A stretch of DNA of 64,000 nucleotides. Origin: a bacterium. GTDB taxonomy: Bacteria > Spirochaetota > Leptospiria > Leptospirales > Leptonemataceae. How positions within the stretch are numbered: the first letter of the stretch is position 1; every line of letters begins with the position of its first letter. The position numbers were made by a program, and so were the translations under genes. The notes below the pieces were generated by a model. That model worked only from the letters and a program-made list of their open reading frames with translations, was not told the DNA's origin and ran no database searches. The stretch is taken from assembly GCA_024742665.1 (NCBI GenBank), contig JANSYA010000001.1, positions 696,425 to 760,424 on the forward strand, in the 5' to 3' direction. Below are positions 16,377-25,783 of the stretch, in pieces.

Positions 16377-17405
16377 CTAATACAAAAACTGAAATTCGCC
16401 GCCCAGTTCCGGCAGCTGACGCAGCTCGCTGCTGCCGTACCAGATCTGCCGCAGACGATCCCGATCGGCGGGCTGTGCGCGGGCCAGCAAATCAGAGAGG
16501 TCGGCCCGATAGTCCTGGATCAGACGAATCCGTCCGTGCAGTGTCAGCAAAGCCAGGCCGGGCTCCGGCACGCTGCGCGCGATCGTCAGGGCTTCGTCGT
16601 AGCGTTCGCGTTCGAAGAGCGCCCGGGTTAGATAGTACGGCAGGCCGGTTTCGACTGAGCCGTGCTTGCGCGCGAGTCCCAGCAGCTCGGCCGCCCCCGA
16701 CCAGTCCTCCGCCAGGTAGGCGATATAACCCCGGCCGAAGAGCGCGCGGGCGTCGAAGGCATCTACCGCGAGAACCCGATCGTAATATTCCCGGGCGCGG
16801 CCATAGTCGAGAGCGTGCATGGCGTCGCCGGCGAGCCACAGAGTCGCCTGCATCCCGGGGGCGGCGGCGGAGTCAGCGGGCAGCCCGGCCAGGGCCTGCA
16901 TGATCCAGCGCGCTTCCGTGAGACGGCCGGCCGCGGAGAAATCGACGGCCTGCTGGTACAATTGCCCGGCGGTCGACGGGCTGCGCGCGGCCAGGCGGGC
17001 GTAGTTATTCCGGGCCTGCTCGCTTTCATCGAGCAGCAGGTACAATCGCCCCAGATTGAGATAAGACAGGCTTGCGTCCGGTTCCAGCTGGATCGCCTGG
17101 ACAAAGGCTTCTTCGGCGGCGGCCAATCGCTGCAGGCGGGCGTCCAGGACGGCCCGGTCGTTCCAGTCGGCGGCGCTCGCGGGATTTTCAAGAGCGGACG
17201 ACGCGCGGGCATCTTCCGGGTCCTGCTGCTGGAATTCCTCGGTCAGGCGCTCCGGCCCGGCGTAGACCAAATGCGGATCGGCGGCGATGAGATCCCCGTT
17301 GCGGACCTGGGCCACGCAGCTCACAGCCAGCGTCAACAGCAGACCCATCGCGAGAGCGAGCCGCCGCAGCCGGTCGAAATTCGACGGCTTTCTATGATCG
17401 TGCAT
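16377..17405 (-). CDS. TPR-repeat lipoprotein
   Basis: From ATG 17405 the 342-residue product has a basic N-terminus, a hydrophobic stretch and the lipobox TLAVSC|V. Most of the rest is helical repeats of TPR type (for example AEEAFVQAIQLEPDASLSYLNLGRLYLLL and AREYYDRVLAVDAFDARALFGRGYIAYL). The frame stays open to 17540, but the upstream extension has no signal-peptide logic. It probably acts as a scaffold on the inner face of an envelope membrane. No enzymatic motif is visible. Confidence 0.78.
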   Translation of the reverse strand: MHDHRKPSNFDRLRRLALAMGLLLTLAVSCVAQVRNGDLIAADPHLVYAGPERLTEEFQQQDPEDARASSALENPASAADWNDRAVLDARLQRLAAAEEAFVQAIQLEPDASLSYLNLGRLYLLLDESEQARNNYARLAARSPSTAGQLYQQAVDFSAAGRLTEARWIMQALAGLPADSAAAPGMQATLWLAGDAMHALDYGRAREYYDRVLAVDAFDARALFGRGYIAYLAEDWSGAAELLGLARKHGSVETGLPYYLTRALFERERYDEALTIARSVPEPGLALLTLHGRIRLIQDYRADLSDLLARAQPADRDRLRQIWYGSSELRQLPELGGEFQFLY

Positions 17406-17496
17406 ATGACCCGGCGTCTGATCGGGACTCTTCAGCGCCGGTCTTATATATAGAAGAAACTCGTGCATTTGCGTCAAGCGCGGGAAGGCTGCGAAG

Positions 17497-17850
17497 CTAT
17501 TTGCCCGCCCCGGCACTCGTATTTCCGGCCGCGTTGGCATCGTTCTCCGGCACGGGCAGCGTCGGATCGGTGGGGCCGGCGTCGAATTTTCCCAGCACCC
17601 GGCCCTGAAGCAGCGAAACGGTCAATCGGCCGCCGTTGTACTTCCAGTGCTCCAGATCCGGAATTTGCGGGCTGGATTCGACTCGCTCCGGCTCGCCAAG
17701 CAGATTGCGCACGTCCGTGGCCAGAGCGCCTTTTTCGACCGTTTCGAAGCTCGCCGCCACATCCTCGGCGGATTTGCCGCAGGCTGCGGAGAACGTCGAA
17801 AGCATGACCAGCGCCGCCGCGACCGTCAATATATTACGAAAGAATTGCAT
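17497..17850 (-). CDS. BamE/SmpA-like lipoprotein
   Basis: From ATG 17850 the 117-residue product has a signal ending in TFSAAC|G. The mature domain EKGALATDVRNLLGEPERVES ... LEHWKYNGGRLTVSLLQGRVLGKF matches the BamE/SmpA pattern of a helix with 'G.s..eVr.llGeP' followed by strands containing 'w.Y'. BamE is an accessory lipoprotein of the outer-membrane barrel assembly machine, but small paralogues of this fold are common and need not belong to that complex. The upstream extension to 18048 overlaps the divergent helicase start and is rejected. Confidence 0.72.
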   Translation of the reverse strand: MQFFRNILTVAAALVMLSTFSAACGKSAEDVAASFETVEKGALATDVRNLLGEPERVESSPQIPDLEHWKYNGGRLTVSLLQGRVLGKFDAGPTDPTLPVPENDANAAGNTSAGAGK

Positions 17851-18039
17851 ATGCCCGGAAGCAGGCGACAGCGGGCGTCGCCGGTCAATCGAAATGAGGA
17901 CGGACGGGCGAATACAGGCCAGGATCGGGCAGGCCGTGCCGGTGCCGGGGGGATTCCGGGCAGGAGACATAATCCTGCAAACTGCTTGCCAGGATCGCCG
18001 GTTTTGCGACGGTAGGAGTTTCCGATCCGGTATCCGGAG

Positions 18040-20931
18040 ATGCAGCAAGACCTACTACCATTTCAAATCGGAGGCCCGGTCCCCAGCGAAAAGCAGGCCG
18101 GTTCCGAGCTCTTTCTCGAATCCCTGGAATATGAGCGCAGCCTGGAATTTTCCCTGGGAGTGCTCGACGCCCACCGCATCAAGCTGAGTCACCTGTACGA
18201 CAAGCTCTCCAGCCTGTCGAATTCCCGCACGCGTCTGCTGCCCCACCAGATTGAAGCGACCTACCTGGTGGCGAACGCTCTGCGCCCGCGTTTTATTCTG
18301 GCGGACGAAGTCGGCCTGGGCAAGACCATCGAAGCGGGACTGATCGTCAAAGAGCTGATGTTTCGCAAAGGCTACCGCAAAGTGCTCGTGGCGGTGCCGG
18401 CGCCTCTGGCGGTCCAGTGGCAGCAGGAGATGCGTTCGAAGTTCAACGAAGACTTTGAACTGCTGAACCGTAAAAATTTTTACGAATTCGCGGCGAACTG
18501 GAGCAAGCATCCGCGGATTATTACATCGATCGACTTCGTAAAGAACCCGCGCTACGCGGATGATATCTTAAAAAACCGCTGGGACATCGCCGTCTTCGAC
18601 GAGGCGCACCGTCTGCGCCGCGACTATTCGAAAGTAACCAAAGCCTACGATTTCGCGGAGCAGATGTCCGAGCGCTGCGAGGCTCTGCTGCTGCTTTCTG
18701 CGACGCCCTTTCGCGGCAAGCTCGAAGAACTGTACTATTTGATTCGCCTGGTCGATCCGCATCTACTGGGACCCTATCATTCGTTTTTACAAGAATATGT
18801 GATGAACGTGGACGGGCAGGAGGAGCAGCGCAAACTGAACGATTTGCGATCGAAGGTTTCGAAGATTCTGTTGCGTCGCCGCAAAGTCGAAGTCGGCGGC
18901 TTCACGAAGCGTCATGCGCGTACAGTTCGCTTTGATCTGTCGCCGGAAGAGCGCGCCTTCTACGACGAGACTACCGACTACGTGCGCCGCGAATACAATC
19001 TGGCTCTGCGCCAGAAGAACCGCGCGGTTTCGTTTATCATGATCGTCTTTCAAAAGCTTCTGGATTCGTCGACTCAGGCGCTGCTGCGGGCGCTCGAAAA
19101 ACGCAAGACTCGCCTGGAACAAAAACTCTTCGGCCCGGCCACGCGAGCGGTTGTCGGACACGACAAAAGCGAAGGGCAGCTGCGAGATATGTTCGCTCTG
19201 GATGATATCGACGAAGCTGAAGATCTCGGCGAAGAGCTGGACGCTCTCGACGACGAAGACGAGCAGGTCCGCACGATCAAGGATTTGCGCAAAGAGATTA
19301 TGACGCTCGGCTATTTGATTAAGCTCGGTCGCGCCGTGAAGTCTGACCGCAAGCTGATCAAGATGATGGATACGATGGAGCGCCTCAAGAAAGAAGGCCA
19401 TCCGAAGTTCTTGATATTCACGCAGTTTCGCACGACCCAGGACTATATCGCGGATGCGCTGCGCGAGAAATACAAAGTCACCGTATTTCACGGCTCCCTG
19501 AGTCTGATGGCCAAAGAAGAGGCCGTGCAGGAGTTCCGCGAAGAGTCCGAAGTTTTGATCGCCACTGAAGCCGGCGGCGAAGGACGCAATTTACAGTTCG
19601 CGAATATTCTGATCAACTACGACCTGCCCTGGTCGCCGCTGAAAATCGAACAGCGCATCGGTCGCTTGCATCGCTTCGGTCAGACCAAAGACGTCTATAT
19701 TATCAACTTCGCCACGAAGGATACGGTGGCCGAACGCATTCTGGAAATTCTGGAGCGCAAGATCAAATTATTCGACGAGTGTATCGGCACTTCCGACATT
19801 CTGCTCGGCACTCTTGAAGACGAAAACGATTTTCAAAACGGGCTGATGGGTTTCGTAACCGGTTCGAAATCACGGCAGGAGCTGGAGCGCGAACTCGAAG
19901 CGAAAGTCAAGCTGTCCGAAAGCGGCTTTCGCAAGCTCGGCGAACTGGTGACGCCCCACTGCGTGGACTTTAATCTTACGGACTATTACGATCATACCCA
20001 GGAACGGCGTTCGATCGAAAACGACGAAATCGAAGGCGTCGTGCGCAAATATATGGCGCAGAATCCGGAGTCTCGTTTCGTTTTGCAGCCGGCGGCGCCG
20101 CGAGTCCTGAACGGCCGCGGTCAACTGGCGGGTGACGCGAAGGCGCAGACGGCCGCGGCTTTCGCGGCCGAAGGCCCTGTCGCCGACTATGTCTTAACGG
20201 ATACTGAAAGCGGCGCGAAACGGCCGGCGACCTTTCGTTCGGAACTCGCTCTCGAAAAAGACTCCCTGGAATTTCTGGCCGTCGGACATCCCCTCGTAGA
20301 TGAAGCGATCGAGTACTTTCTAAAACACGAGCGGCGACGGACCGTGCAGAGTCTGAGGCTGCCGCGGTCGAGTGTCGGCGGGGCGGGGCGCGGTCGCGCT
20401 TCGGGATTCTATTTCGTATTTTTATGCCACTATCTGAACGGCATGAGTCGTTCGGAGCTGCTTTCGTGCCTGGTCGATGAGAACGGCTCTTCGATTCCCG
20501 AAGAGCTGCTGATTCCGTCGGGGCAGGATCCCGAGAGCATTCGGGGGCGTGGACGAGCAATCGGTCTCGGACGGGAAATCGATCCCCGGGAAATCAAGCG
20601 GGCCGCTCAGAGCGCTCAGAAAACTCTGGAACGCGAGGCGAAGGTCCGCGCCGAGAAACTTAAGAACGAACTCCACAGCGTCTTTAAGAAAGAAGAATAC
20701 AAACTCGAAATCAGCTATGGTAAAAAGATCCGCCAGATCGAAGAGAAATTAGACCGCGCGCGATTGAAGTCGCGGATGGAACCCAGTGCGGCGAGCCGTG
20801 CGCAGCTAACCCGCACCGAGAATGAGTTAATGAAGGCGCGCCACGAGCGAGAACTGCGGGTGCATCGCGTGCGCAAAGAAAGCGGCGTCCAGACCCGCCT
20901 GGAACTGCTGCAAATTTACCTACTTGAGTGA
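18040..20931 (+). CDS. SNF2-family (RapA-like) ATP-dependent helicase/translocase
   Basis: The 963-residue protein carries both RecA-like lobes. Lobe 1 has the Q-motif region RLLPHQIEA, Walker A DEVGLGKTIEAG, Walker B as FDEAHRLRRD and motif III as LLSATPFRG. Lobe 2 has FLIFTQFR, VFHGSL, EAGGEGRNLQFA and IEQRIGRLHRFGQ. An acidic linker (about 385-405, rich in Asp and Glu) splits the lobes. The last 150 residues are a charged coiled coil. The family moves along duplex DNA; RapA recycles RNA polymerase, but the role here cannot be fixed. ATG 18040 has TAGGAG only distantly upstream. Its 3' end overlaps the convergent MORN-FecR gene by 12 bp. Confidence 0.88.
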   Translation: MQQDLLPFQIGGPVPSEKQAGSELFLESLEYERSLEFSLGVLDAHRIKLSHLYDKLSSLSNSRTRLLPHQIEATYLVANALRPRFILADEVGLGKTIEAGLIVKELMFRKGYRKVLVAVPAPLAVQWQQEMRSKFNEDFELLNRKNFYEFAANWSKHPRIITSIDFVKNPRYADDILKNRWDIAVFDEAHRLRRDYSKVTKAYDFAEQMSERCEALLLLSATPFRGKLEELYYLIRLVDPHLLGPYHSFLQEYVMNVDGQEEQRKLNDLRSKVSKILLRRRKVEVGGFTKRHARTVRFDLSPEERAFYDETTDYVRREYNLALRQKNRAVSFIMIVFQKLLDSSTQALLRALEKRKTRLEQKLFGPATRAVVGHDKSEGQLRDMFALDDIDEAEDLGEELDALDDEDEQVRTIKDLRKEIMTLGYLIKLGRAVKSDRKLIKMMDTMERLKKEGHPKFLIFTQFRTTQDYIADALREKYKVTVFHGSLSLMAKEEAVQEFREESEVLIATEAGGEGRNLQFANILINYDLPWSPLKIEQRIGRLHRFGQTKDVYIINFATKDTVAERILEILERKIKLFDECIGTSDILLGTLEDENDFQNGLMGFVTGSKSRQELERELEAKVKLSESGFRKLGELVTPHCVDFNLTDYYDHTQERRSIENDEIEGVVRKYMAQNPESRFVLQPAAPRVLNGRGQLAGDAKAQTAAAFAAEGPVADYVLTDTESGAKRPATFRSELALEKDSLEFLAVGHPLVDEAIEYFLKHERRRTVQSLRLPRSSVGGAGRGRASGFYFVFLCHYLNGMSRSELLSCLVDENGSSIPEELLIPSGQDPESIRGRGRAIGLGREIDPREIKRAAQSAQKTLEREAKVRAEKLKNELHSVFKKEEYKLEISYGKKIRQIEEKLDRARLKSRMEPSAASRAQLTRTENELMKARHERELRVHRVRKESGVQTRLELLQIYLLE

Positions 20932-22764
20932 ATCGCCGTCGGGCGCTTCGGCTTCAGGCGCAGCCTTCGGCGATTCATCCTGCACGACGTCATAATAGTC
21001 GATTTGCTTGATGCTATCGCGGTCCATGCGAAAGACCCCGTCGGGAGCGTGCATGATCAAGATGCTGCCGGCCTGAGCCGCGATGGATCCGGCCTTCTGT
21101 TTGCCGTCGCGAAAGGTAATCACCTCTAAGAATTTATAGCGTTTGATCAGGTCGGCCTGGGTGCGAATGCTTTGATCGGCGGCGAGATTCTTTTGCAGCG
21201 CGTTCGCCCGGGTATCGAGCTGTTTGTCGTAGGCCTTTTCCACGCGAGCGCGAAGCTCCTCATCGCTTTCGCCTGAGCCCCCGGATGCCGTCGTCGGGGC
21301 GACGGCCTTTTCGAAGGTTTCTTCGTCGATCGTAATCAAGAGCTGCATTTCCGCGTTTTCCTGCGGCGTCGGTTCAAAGGTTTCGGGAGCGGCGACCTGG
21401 CTGCGTTCTAATTCGGCCGTCGCGGCGCTCAGGCGCGTCGCGCCTTTGGAGTCGGCACCTGTCGTTGAGCTTTCGCTCAGGGGCGCAGCCTGGCGTTCCG
21501 CGATCGTCGTTTCGATGGCGGTGTTCAGTTCCTGCGCTTTTTGAACTGCGGATTCGCTTAGCTCGCCTTCCTGATTGGCTGATACCTGCATGGTCTGCTT
21601 CATCAGCGAGGCGGCGACTTTCTGTAGCTCTGCGTCGGTGAGGCGCTCTTTCTCATTTTCAGTGAGCTCGCTATTTCCCTCGCTTTCCGGCAGGTTCAGC
21701 TTTTCCAGCGCGGGCAGCGAGGGGCTGATGGAAACAGTGCCTTCGAAGACGCGCACTTTCGCAGTGCCTTTCGCATCGTCGATCTCGACCATGAATGTCG
21801 TACCCTCTACGTCGAAGTTTGCATTCCGGGCGTTGATCCGAAAGGGAATCTTCTCCGGGTCGCCCTGATAGTCGACGGCAACGCCGCCCTTGCGCAGATA
21901 CAGGATCCCGCCGCGGTCGTTCGTTCCGACTGGAATCTCCAGAACGGAAAAGGGCCGCAGTCGAATGGCGATGCCGCCGCGTCCCTGCAGTTCGACCGCT
22001 TCGCTGCCGGATTCAATTCTGTCGCCGGCGAAGAGCGGCACGCCCGGACCGCCGGCGATAGTTGCGTTATTGCGAACCACCCGGCAGCTATCGCTCGCGA
22101 AGAGCATTAGCAGATGACTCGTGCGCGGTTCATTCTTTTTCGCGTTTGCATCTTCGGTGCTGTTTTCGCAGCGCAGGGTCTGGCCGCGCAGCACGCAAAA
22201 GCGCGATGACGATCCTTCCCGGAGCAATCCCTGGCCGGTCAACTCGCCGGCTATGTCGGCGAATTCGCCGCGAAAAATCCGACCGTCTTTGAATAGATAA
22301 GAACCCGAACCCGCAGCCCGACCGCCGCGAAAGGTCGCGTTCAATACGTCGCCGTTTGCGAATTTATAGGAACCGGCGCCTTCGCGCAGTCCCTTGCGAA
22401 AAGCGCCCGCATATACGTCGCCGTTTTCATAGCGGTAGGTGCCGGCGCCGCCCTCGCAGTCGCCGAGGACGCAGCCCGTTTCTGCATCGGGAAATTTCGT
22501 ATTCGTATCGCCCGCCGGTTCCGCTGTCTTCTGCGAATCCTGGATCGGCTCGACCGGGATGTTCGCATCTTCCGCGGGAGCAGACTTCGGTGCGGTGTCT
22601 CGCTTTGCCGCCTGGGTGCAGGCGACTGTCAGGGCGAGCAGGCTGACAGCGACGAGCATCGTCATCGAGGATCTTCGCTGGCTCTGACGGTTCTGATCTA
22701 CCGCTGGCTCGTAAAGCGTGCGCGGTTCAGCAGATTTCGTTCCGTGAGCGTGGATGGGGTGCAT
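20920..22764 (-). CDS. MORN-repeat and FecR-domain lipoprotein
   Basis: From ATG 22764 (AGGAACT about 10 nt upstream) the protein has about 614 residues. The lipobox is ALTVAC|T. Next come MORN repeats (YENGDVYAGAFRKGLREGAG, FANGDVLNATFRGGRAAGSG, FKDGRIFRGEF), then a FecR-type domain (VPLFAGDRIESGSEAVELQGRGGIAIRL, FDVEGTTFMVEI, VRVFEGTVSI). The C-terminal half is helical, low in complexity and rich in Glu and Ala; it ends in a small domain with a FRMDRDSIKQIDYY strand. FecR domains normally sense or transmit across the envelope with an ECF sigma factor, and an ECF gene lies nearby at 24259. MORN plus FecR in one lipoprotein is uncommon. Confidence 0.82.
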   Translation of the reverse strand: MHPIHAHGTKSAEPRTLYEPAVDQNRQSQRRSSMTMLVAVSLLALTVACTQAAKRDTAPKSAPAEDANIPVEPIQDSQKTAEPAGDTNTKFPDAETGCVLGDCEGGAGTYRYENGDVYAGAFRKGLREGAGSYKFANGDVLNATFRGGRAAGSGSYLFKDGRIFRGEFADIAGELTGQGLLREGSSSRFCVLRGQTLRCENSTEDANAKKNEPRTSHLLMLFASDSCRVVRNNATIAGGPGVPLFAGDRIESGSEAVELQGRGGIAIRLRPFSVLEIPVGTNDRGGILYLRKGGVAVDYQGDPEKIPFRINARNANFDVEGTTFMVEIDDAKGTAKVRVFEGTVSISPSLPALEKLNLPESEGNSELTENEKERLTDAELQKVAASLMKQTMQVSANQEGELSESAVQKAQELNTAIETTIAERQAAPLSESSTTGADSKGATRLSAATAELERSQVAAPETFEPTPQENAEMQLLITIDEETFEKAVAPTTASGGSGESDEELRARVEKAYDKQLDTRANALQKNLAADQSIRTQADLIKRYKFLEVITFRDGKQKAGSIAAQAGSILIMHAPDGVFRMDRDSIKQIDYYDVVQDESPKAAPEAEAPDGDSLK

Positions 22765-22876
22765 GCCGTCGATAGTTCCTGCCCACTGGGGCAAGGGCAA
22801 CGAAAATTCGCCGGAGCTGCAGAATTCTAGAATGCGGTGAAAATCAGTAATCGCCTTCGAAAAACTTTTGGATTCG

Positions 22877-22903
22877 TGTCACATTCGCCGCCGCTGTCTC
22901 GAC
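22877..22903 (+). promoter_or_regulatory. ECF41-type sigma factor promoter (autoregulatory)
   Basis: TGTCACA (22877-22883), then 16 nt, then CGAC (22900-22903). This is one base from the ECF41 consensus TGTCACA-N16-CGTC. It lies 35 bp before the start of an oxidoreductase gene that is translationally coupled to an ECF41-like sigma factor, so the sigma factor probably drives its own operon. Confidence 0.7.
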
Positions 22904-22937
22904 AGAGCTATAGAGACCAGGAGCAACGGGGGAATAT

Positions 22938-24269
22938 ATGCAATCAAAAAGACGAACGGTGGCGGTCATCGGCGGTGGCCTGGCGGGTTTGACCGGGGCG
23001 CTCTATCTGGCCCGGGCGGGCCTGGATGTACATCTGTTTGAAAAATCTGCGCAGCCCGGCGGAAGAGCCCGCACGATGAGCACATCGGAGCTGCTGCTGA
23101 ATCTGGGAGCGCACGCTCTGTATGCCCGCGGGGCCGGCCGCGCGATTCTCGACGAGCTGGGAATTCCTTATTCGGGACGGATGCCCGACGTGAGCTGCAA
23201 CGACTTTGTCGCAGACGGTCGTCGGATGTCGATGCCGACAACGGGCCGCGCGCTGCTGATGCACAAAGACTTTGGTCCAGGCGAAAAATGGGAACTGATC
23301 CGGGTGATGGCGGCGATTCAAACAGCGCGCGTCGCGTCGGCGGATATACTTACAGGCGCGGGCGAAACAGATGTTCGCCGCGGCGGATCGCTTGCGCAGC
23401 AGAGTTTAATGGCCTGGCTGCACGCGCGCTGTCGCCGCCCGCGAGTGCGGAATTTTTTCGAAGGCATGTTTCGTCTGGTGACCTATTCAGCAGATCTCGA
23501 TTTGTTGAGCGCGGACATCGCCCTCTATCAGTTTCAAATCGGCGCCGCAGGCGTTTTGTATTTAGACGACGGCTGGCAAAGCCTGGTGGATGGATTGCTC
23601 GCCGCCAATCTGGAAGCGGGCGCGCGGATTCATATCGGTCGTGGCGTCGAAAGCCTCGAAGCTTCGGCGGCGGGTCGTCTGCGATTACGATGCGCTCAGG
23701 CGATTCCCGTCTCCGAATTCGATCGTGTCTTGCTCGCCTGCGATCCGAAGGTCGCGGCGAAACTTGCCGGCGATCAGGGTCTTTCAATCCAGTATGCGGC
23801 GATGCGGCCGGCCCGAGCGGCCTGCCTTGATCTGGGTTTGCGCAAGCTGCCGCGGGCCAGCGGCCTGGTGTTGGATTTCGATCGACGGCTGTACTGCGCG
23901 ATTCACTCGGACACCGCGCGTTTCGTGAGCGCGGGCGCGCCTTCCGAAACGGCGGTCATTCACACGGCGAAGTATCTGCGTCAGGGCGAGTCCGCCGACG
24001 ACGCGCGCAATCAGTTGGAAAGTTTTCTGGACAGCCTGCAGCCTGGCTGGCGGGATCGCGTCATTCACGCGCAGTTTTTGCCGCGCATTGCGGTGATCAA
24101 AGATCAGCCGGACTGTTCGCGAGGCGGTCTGGCGGGGCGGGTCCAAAGCGACTGCGGCGCGCGCAATGGAATCTACGTCGCTGGAGACTGGGTCGGTCGC
24201 GAAGGACTCCTGAGCGACGCGGCCTTCGCCAGCGCGAAGCGGGCGGCGGAACAAATTATTGCGAGCTGA
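22938..24269 (+). CDS. FAD-dependent NAD(P)-binding amine oxidase/phytoene-desaturase-like oxidoreductase
   Basis: The 443-residue protein opens with a dinucleotide-binding motif (VAVIGGGLAGLTGALYLARAG, Glu-Lys in FEKSAQPGGRART) and ends with the second FAD motif (IYVAGDWVGREGLLSDAAFASAKRAAEQI). The layout is that of the flavin amine oxidase/phytoene desaturase superfamily; the substrate is unknown. GGGGGA lies just upstream of ATG 22938. Its last 11 nt overlap the sigma factor gene. Oxidoreductases next to ECF41 sigma genes are a recurrent arrangement, which makes it the probable main target of that regulator. Confidence 0.87.
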   Translation: MQSKRRTVAVIGGGLAGLTGALYLARAGLDVHLFEKSAQPGGRARTMSTSELLLNLGAHALYARGAGRAILDELGIPYSGRMPDVSCNDFVADGRRMSMPTTGRALLMHKDFGPGEKWELIRVMAAIQTARVASADILTGAGETDVRRGGSLAQQSLMAWLHARCRRPRVRNFFEGMFRLVTYSADLDLLSADIALYQFQIGAAGVLYLDDGWQSLVDGLLAANLEAGARIHIGRGVESLEASAAGRLRLRCAQAIPVSEFDRVLLACDPKVAAKLAGDQGLSIQYAAMRPARAACLDLGLRKLPRASGLVLDFDRRLYCAIHSDTARFVSAGAPSETAVIHTAKYLRQGESADDARNQLESFLDSLQPGWRDRVIHAQFLPRIAVIKDQPDCSRGGLAGRVQSDCGARNGIYVAGDWVGREGLLSDAAFASAKRAAEQIIAS

Positions 24270-25146
24270 CGAAACACACCTTCGCATCTTCGACGAACAT
24301 CGCGCTTTGCTCTTCGGTATCGCCTATCGAATGCTCGGCAGCGTAATGGACGCCGAAGATATTTTACAGGACAGCTATCTGGCCTGGAGCAAAACGCAGC
24401 CGGAGTCGATCGAAACTCCGGCCGCGTTCTTGCGTACGCTGGTCGGGCGTCGCTGTCTGGATCATCTCAAGTCGGCTCGCGTGCGTCGCGAATCATATGT
24501 CGGCCCCTGGTTGCCCGAGCCTCTGCGAATCGAATCGGACCCGGCGGAAAACTACGAACGCGAAGAGCTGCTGCGCGAAAGCCTTTCGACGGCTTTCTTG
24601 ATTTTGCTCGAAAGTCTCAATTCCGTCGAACGCGCCGTCTATATTCTGCGCGAAGTCTTTCAAAGCGATTTCACCGAAGTCGCCGGGATCGTCGAAAAGA
24701 CCCCGGAAAACTGCCGGCAGATTTTGCGCCGCGCGCGGGAAGCCGTGAATGAACGTCGCAAACGATTTGTCCCGCCCGCGCCGGACGCCGCCGCGCGCAT
24801 GCTGGAGCAGTTCCTGGTCGCCGTGCGCTCCGGCGATATTATAAAGTTCACCGGCGTGCTGGCGGATGACGTGCGTCTGCATTCCGACGGCGGCGGCGTG
24901 GTGACGGCGGCGCTGAATATTATTACCGGTCTGGAAAACGTCGCGAAGTTTCAACTCGGCGTCATGAAGTTCGTACCCGAAGACGTTCAGCTGGAGCTGA
25001 CGGTCTTGAACGGGGCTCCGGGCCTGGTCCTGCGCACTGCGGCGAATGAAGTCTATTCGAGCATGCACCTGGATTTCGCGGAAGACGGACGCATCCAGAA
25101 TATCTATGTGATGCGCAATCCGCATAAGCTACAGCATCTGGCGTAA
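24259..25146 (+). CDS. ECF sigma factor, SigJ/ECF41 type with SnoaL-like C-terminal domain
   Basis: The 295-residue protein has sigma region 2 (IAYRMLGSVMDAEDILQDSYLAW), region 4 (AVYILREVFQSDFTEVAGIV, ENCRQILRRAREAVN) and a C-terminal domain of about 110 residues with the DGGG motif (LHSDGGGVV). That combination defines ECF41: the fused SnoaL-like domain replaces an anti-sigma factor and tunes activity. It starts at TTG 24259 inside the oxidoreductase gene (11-nt overlap), so the pair is translationally coupled. No separate anti-sigma gene is present, as expected for this group. The TGTCACA-N16-CGAC promoter upstream of the pair supports autoregulation. Confidence 0.9.
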   Translation: MRADETHLRIFDEHRALLFGIAYRMLGSVMDAEDILQDSYLAWSKTQPESIETPAAFLRTLVGRRCLDHLKSARVRRESYVGPWLPEPLRIESDPAENYEREELLRESLSTAFLILLESLNSVERAVYILREVFQSDFTEVAGIVEKTPENCRQILRRAREAVNERRKRFVPPAPDAAARMLEQFLVAVRSGDIIKFTGVLADDVRLHSDGGGVVTAALNIITGLENVAKFQLGVMKFVPEDVQLELTVLNGAPGLVLRTAANEVYSSMHLDFAEDGRIQNIYVMRNPHKLQHLA

Positions 25147-25218
25147 TCGAAACGGACGCGCAGCCCGCGGGCATTAGAAAGGCTTGCAATATTATCCGGG
25201 AATCGGCGCACTGCGGCC

Positions 25219-25782
25219 ATGTTTGTTTTGCGTTATCTCGGCCGCTCGGTCGATACACTTCTCGATCGCATCTTCAGCGCGCTGGGAGCCGTGGCTCTGA
25301 GTCAGATCCCCCAGCTGATCAGTCAGTACTATGACGTGCTAACGGGAGCGCTGGCCGAAGCGAAGACCAACGTCGACGTCTTCCGGGCCAAAGCGGCTGA
25401 ACTTGAACTGGACCTGCAGTCCTTTATCAATGAACACATCACGAGCGGCAGCCCGATCTTTCGAAAATCCGGCGAGGGCATGCAGCTGGCCCTGGATCGC
25501 TATGAAGCCTACGGGGCGGCTCAGAGCGCGCTGAGAGATGCGAGTGTCTGGGAGCGGCCTTTCGTATTCTTTCAACACCTCGACGCGACGCTTTTCGCGG
25601 CGCTGGAATTTCGGCCGGGGCTACCGCTGACTGTCGAAGGCGCGGTATACGCGCTGGTCGGCATCGTATTCGGGCTGGGGGTGTATCATCTATTTCGTAC
25701 GCTGCCTGTACGATTGGTACGCGGTCCGAAAAAAAAGCGCCTCGCGCAAAATTCCAGCGGCGTGAAATCCGCGGGCGCCTGA
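25219..25782 (+). CDS. DUF2937 family membrane protein
   Basis: This 187-residue protein starts with LGRSVDTLLDRIFSALGAVALSQIPQ, then QYYDVLTGALAEA, a helical region with conserved charged residues, and a C-terminal membrane span (LTVEGAVYALVGIVFGLGVYHLF) before a basic tail. This matches DUF2937, whose function is unknown. It stops one nucleotide before the CsgG-like lipoprotein gene, so the two are almost certainly co-translated. Confidence 0.78.
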   Translation: MFVLRYLGRSVDTLLDRIFSALGAVALSQIPQLISQYYDVLTGALAEAKTNVDVFRAKAAELELDLQSFINEHITSGSPIFRKSGEGMQLALDRYEAYGAAQSALRDASVWERPFVFFQHLDATLFAALEFRPGLPLTVEGAVYALVGIVFGLGVYHLFRTLPVRLVRGPKKKRLAQNSSGVKSAGA

Positions 25783-25783
25783 A

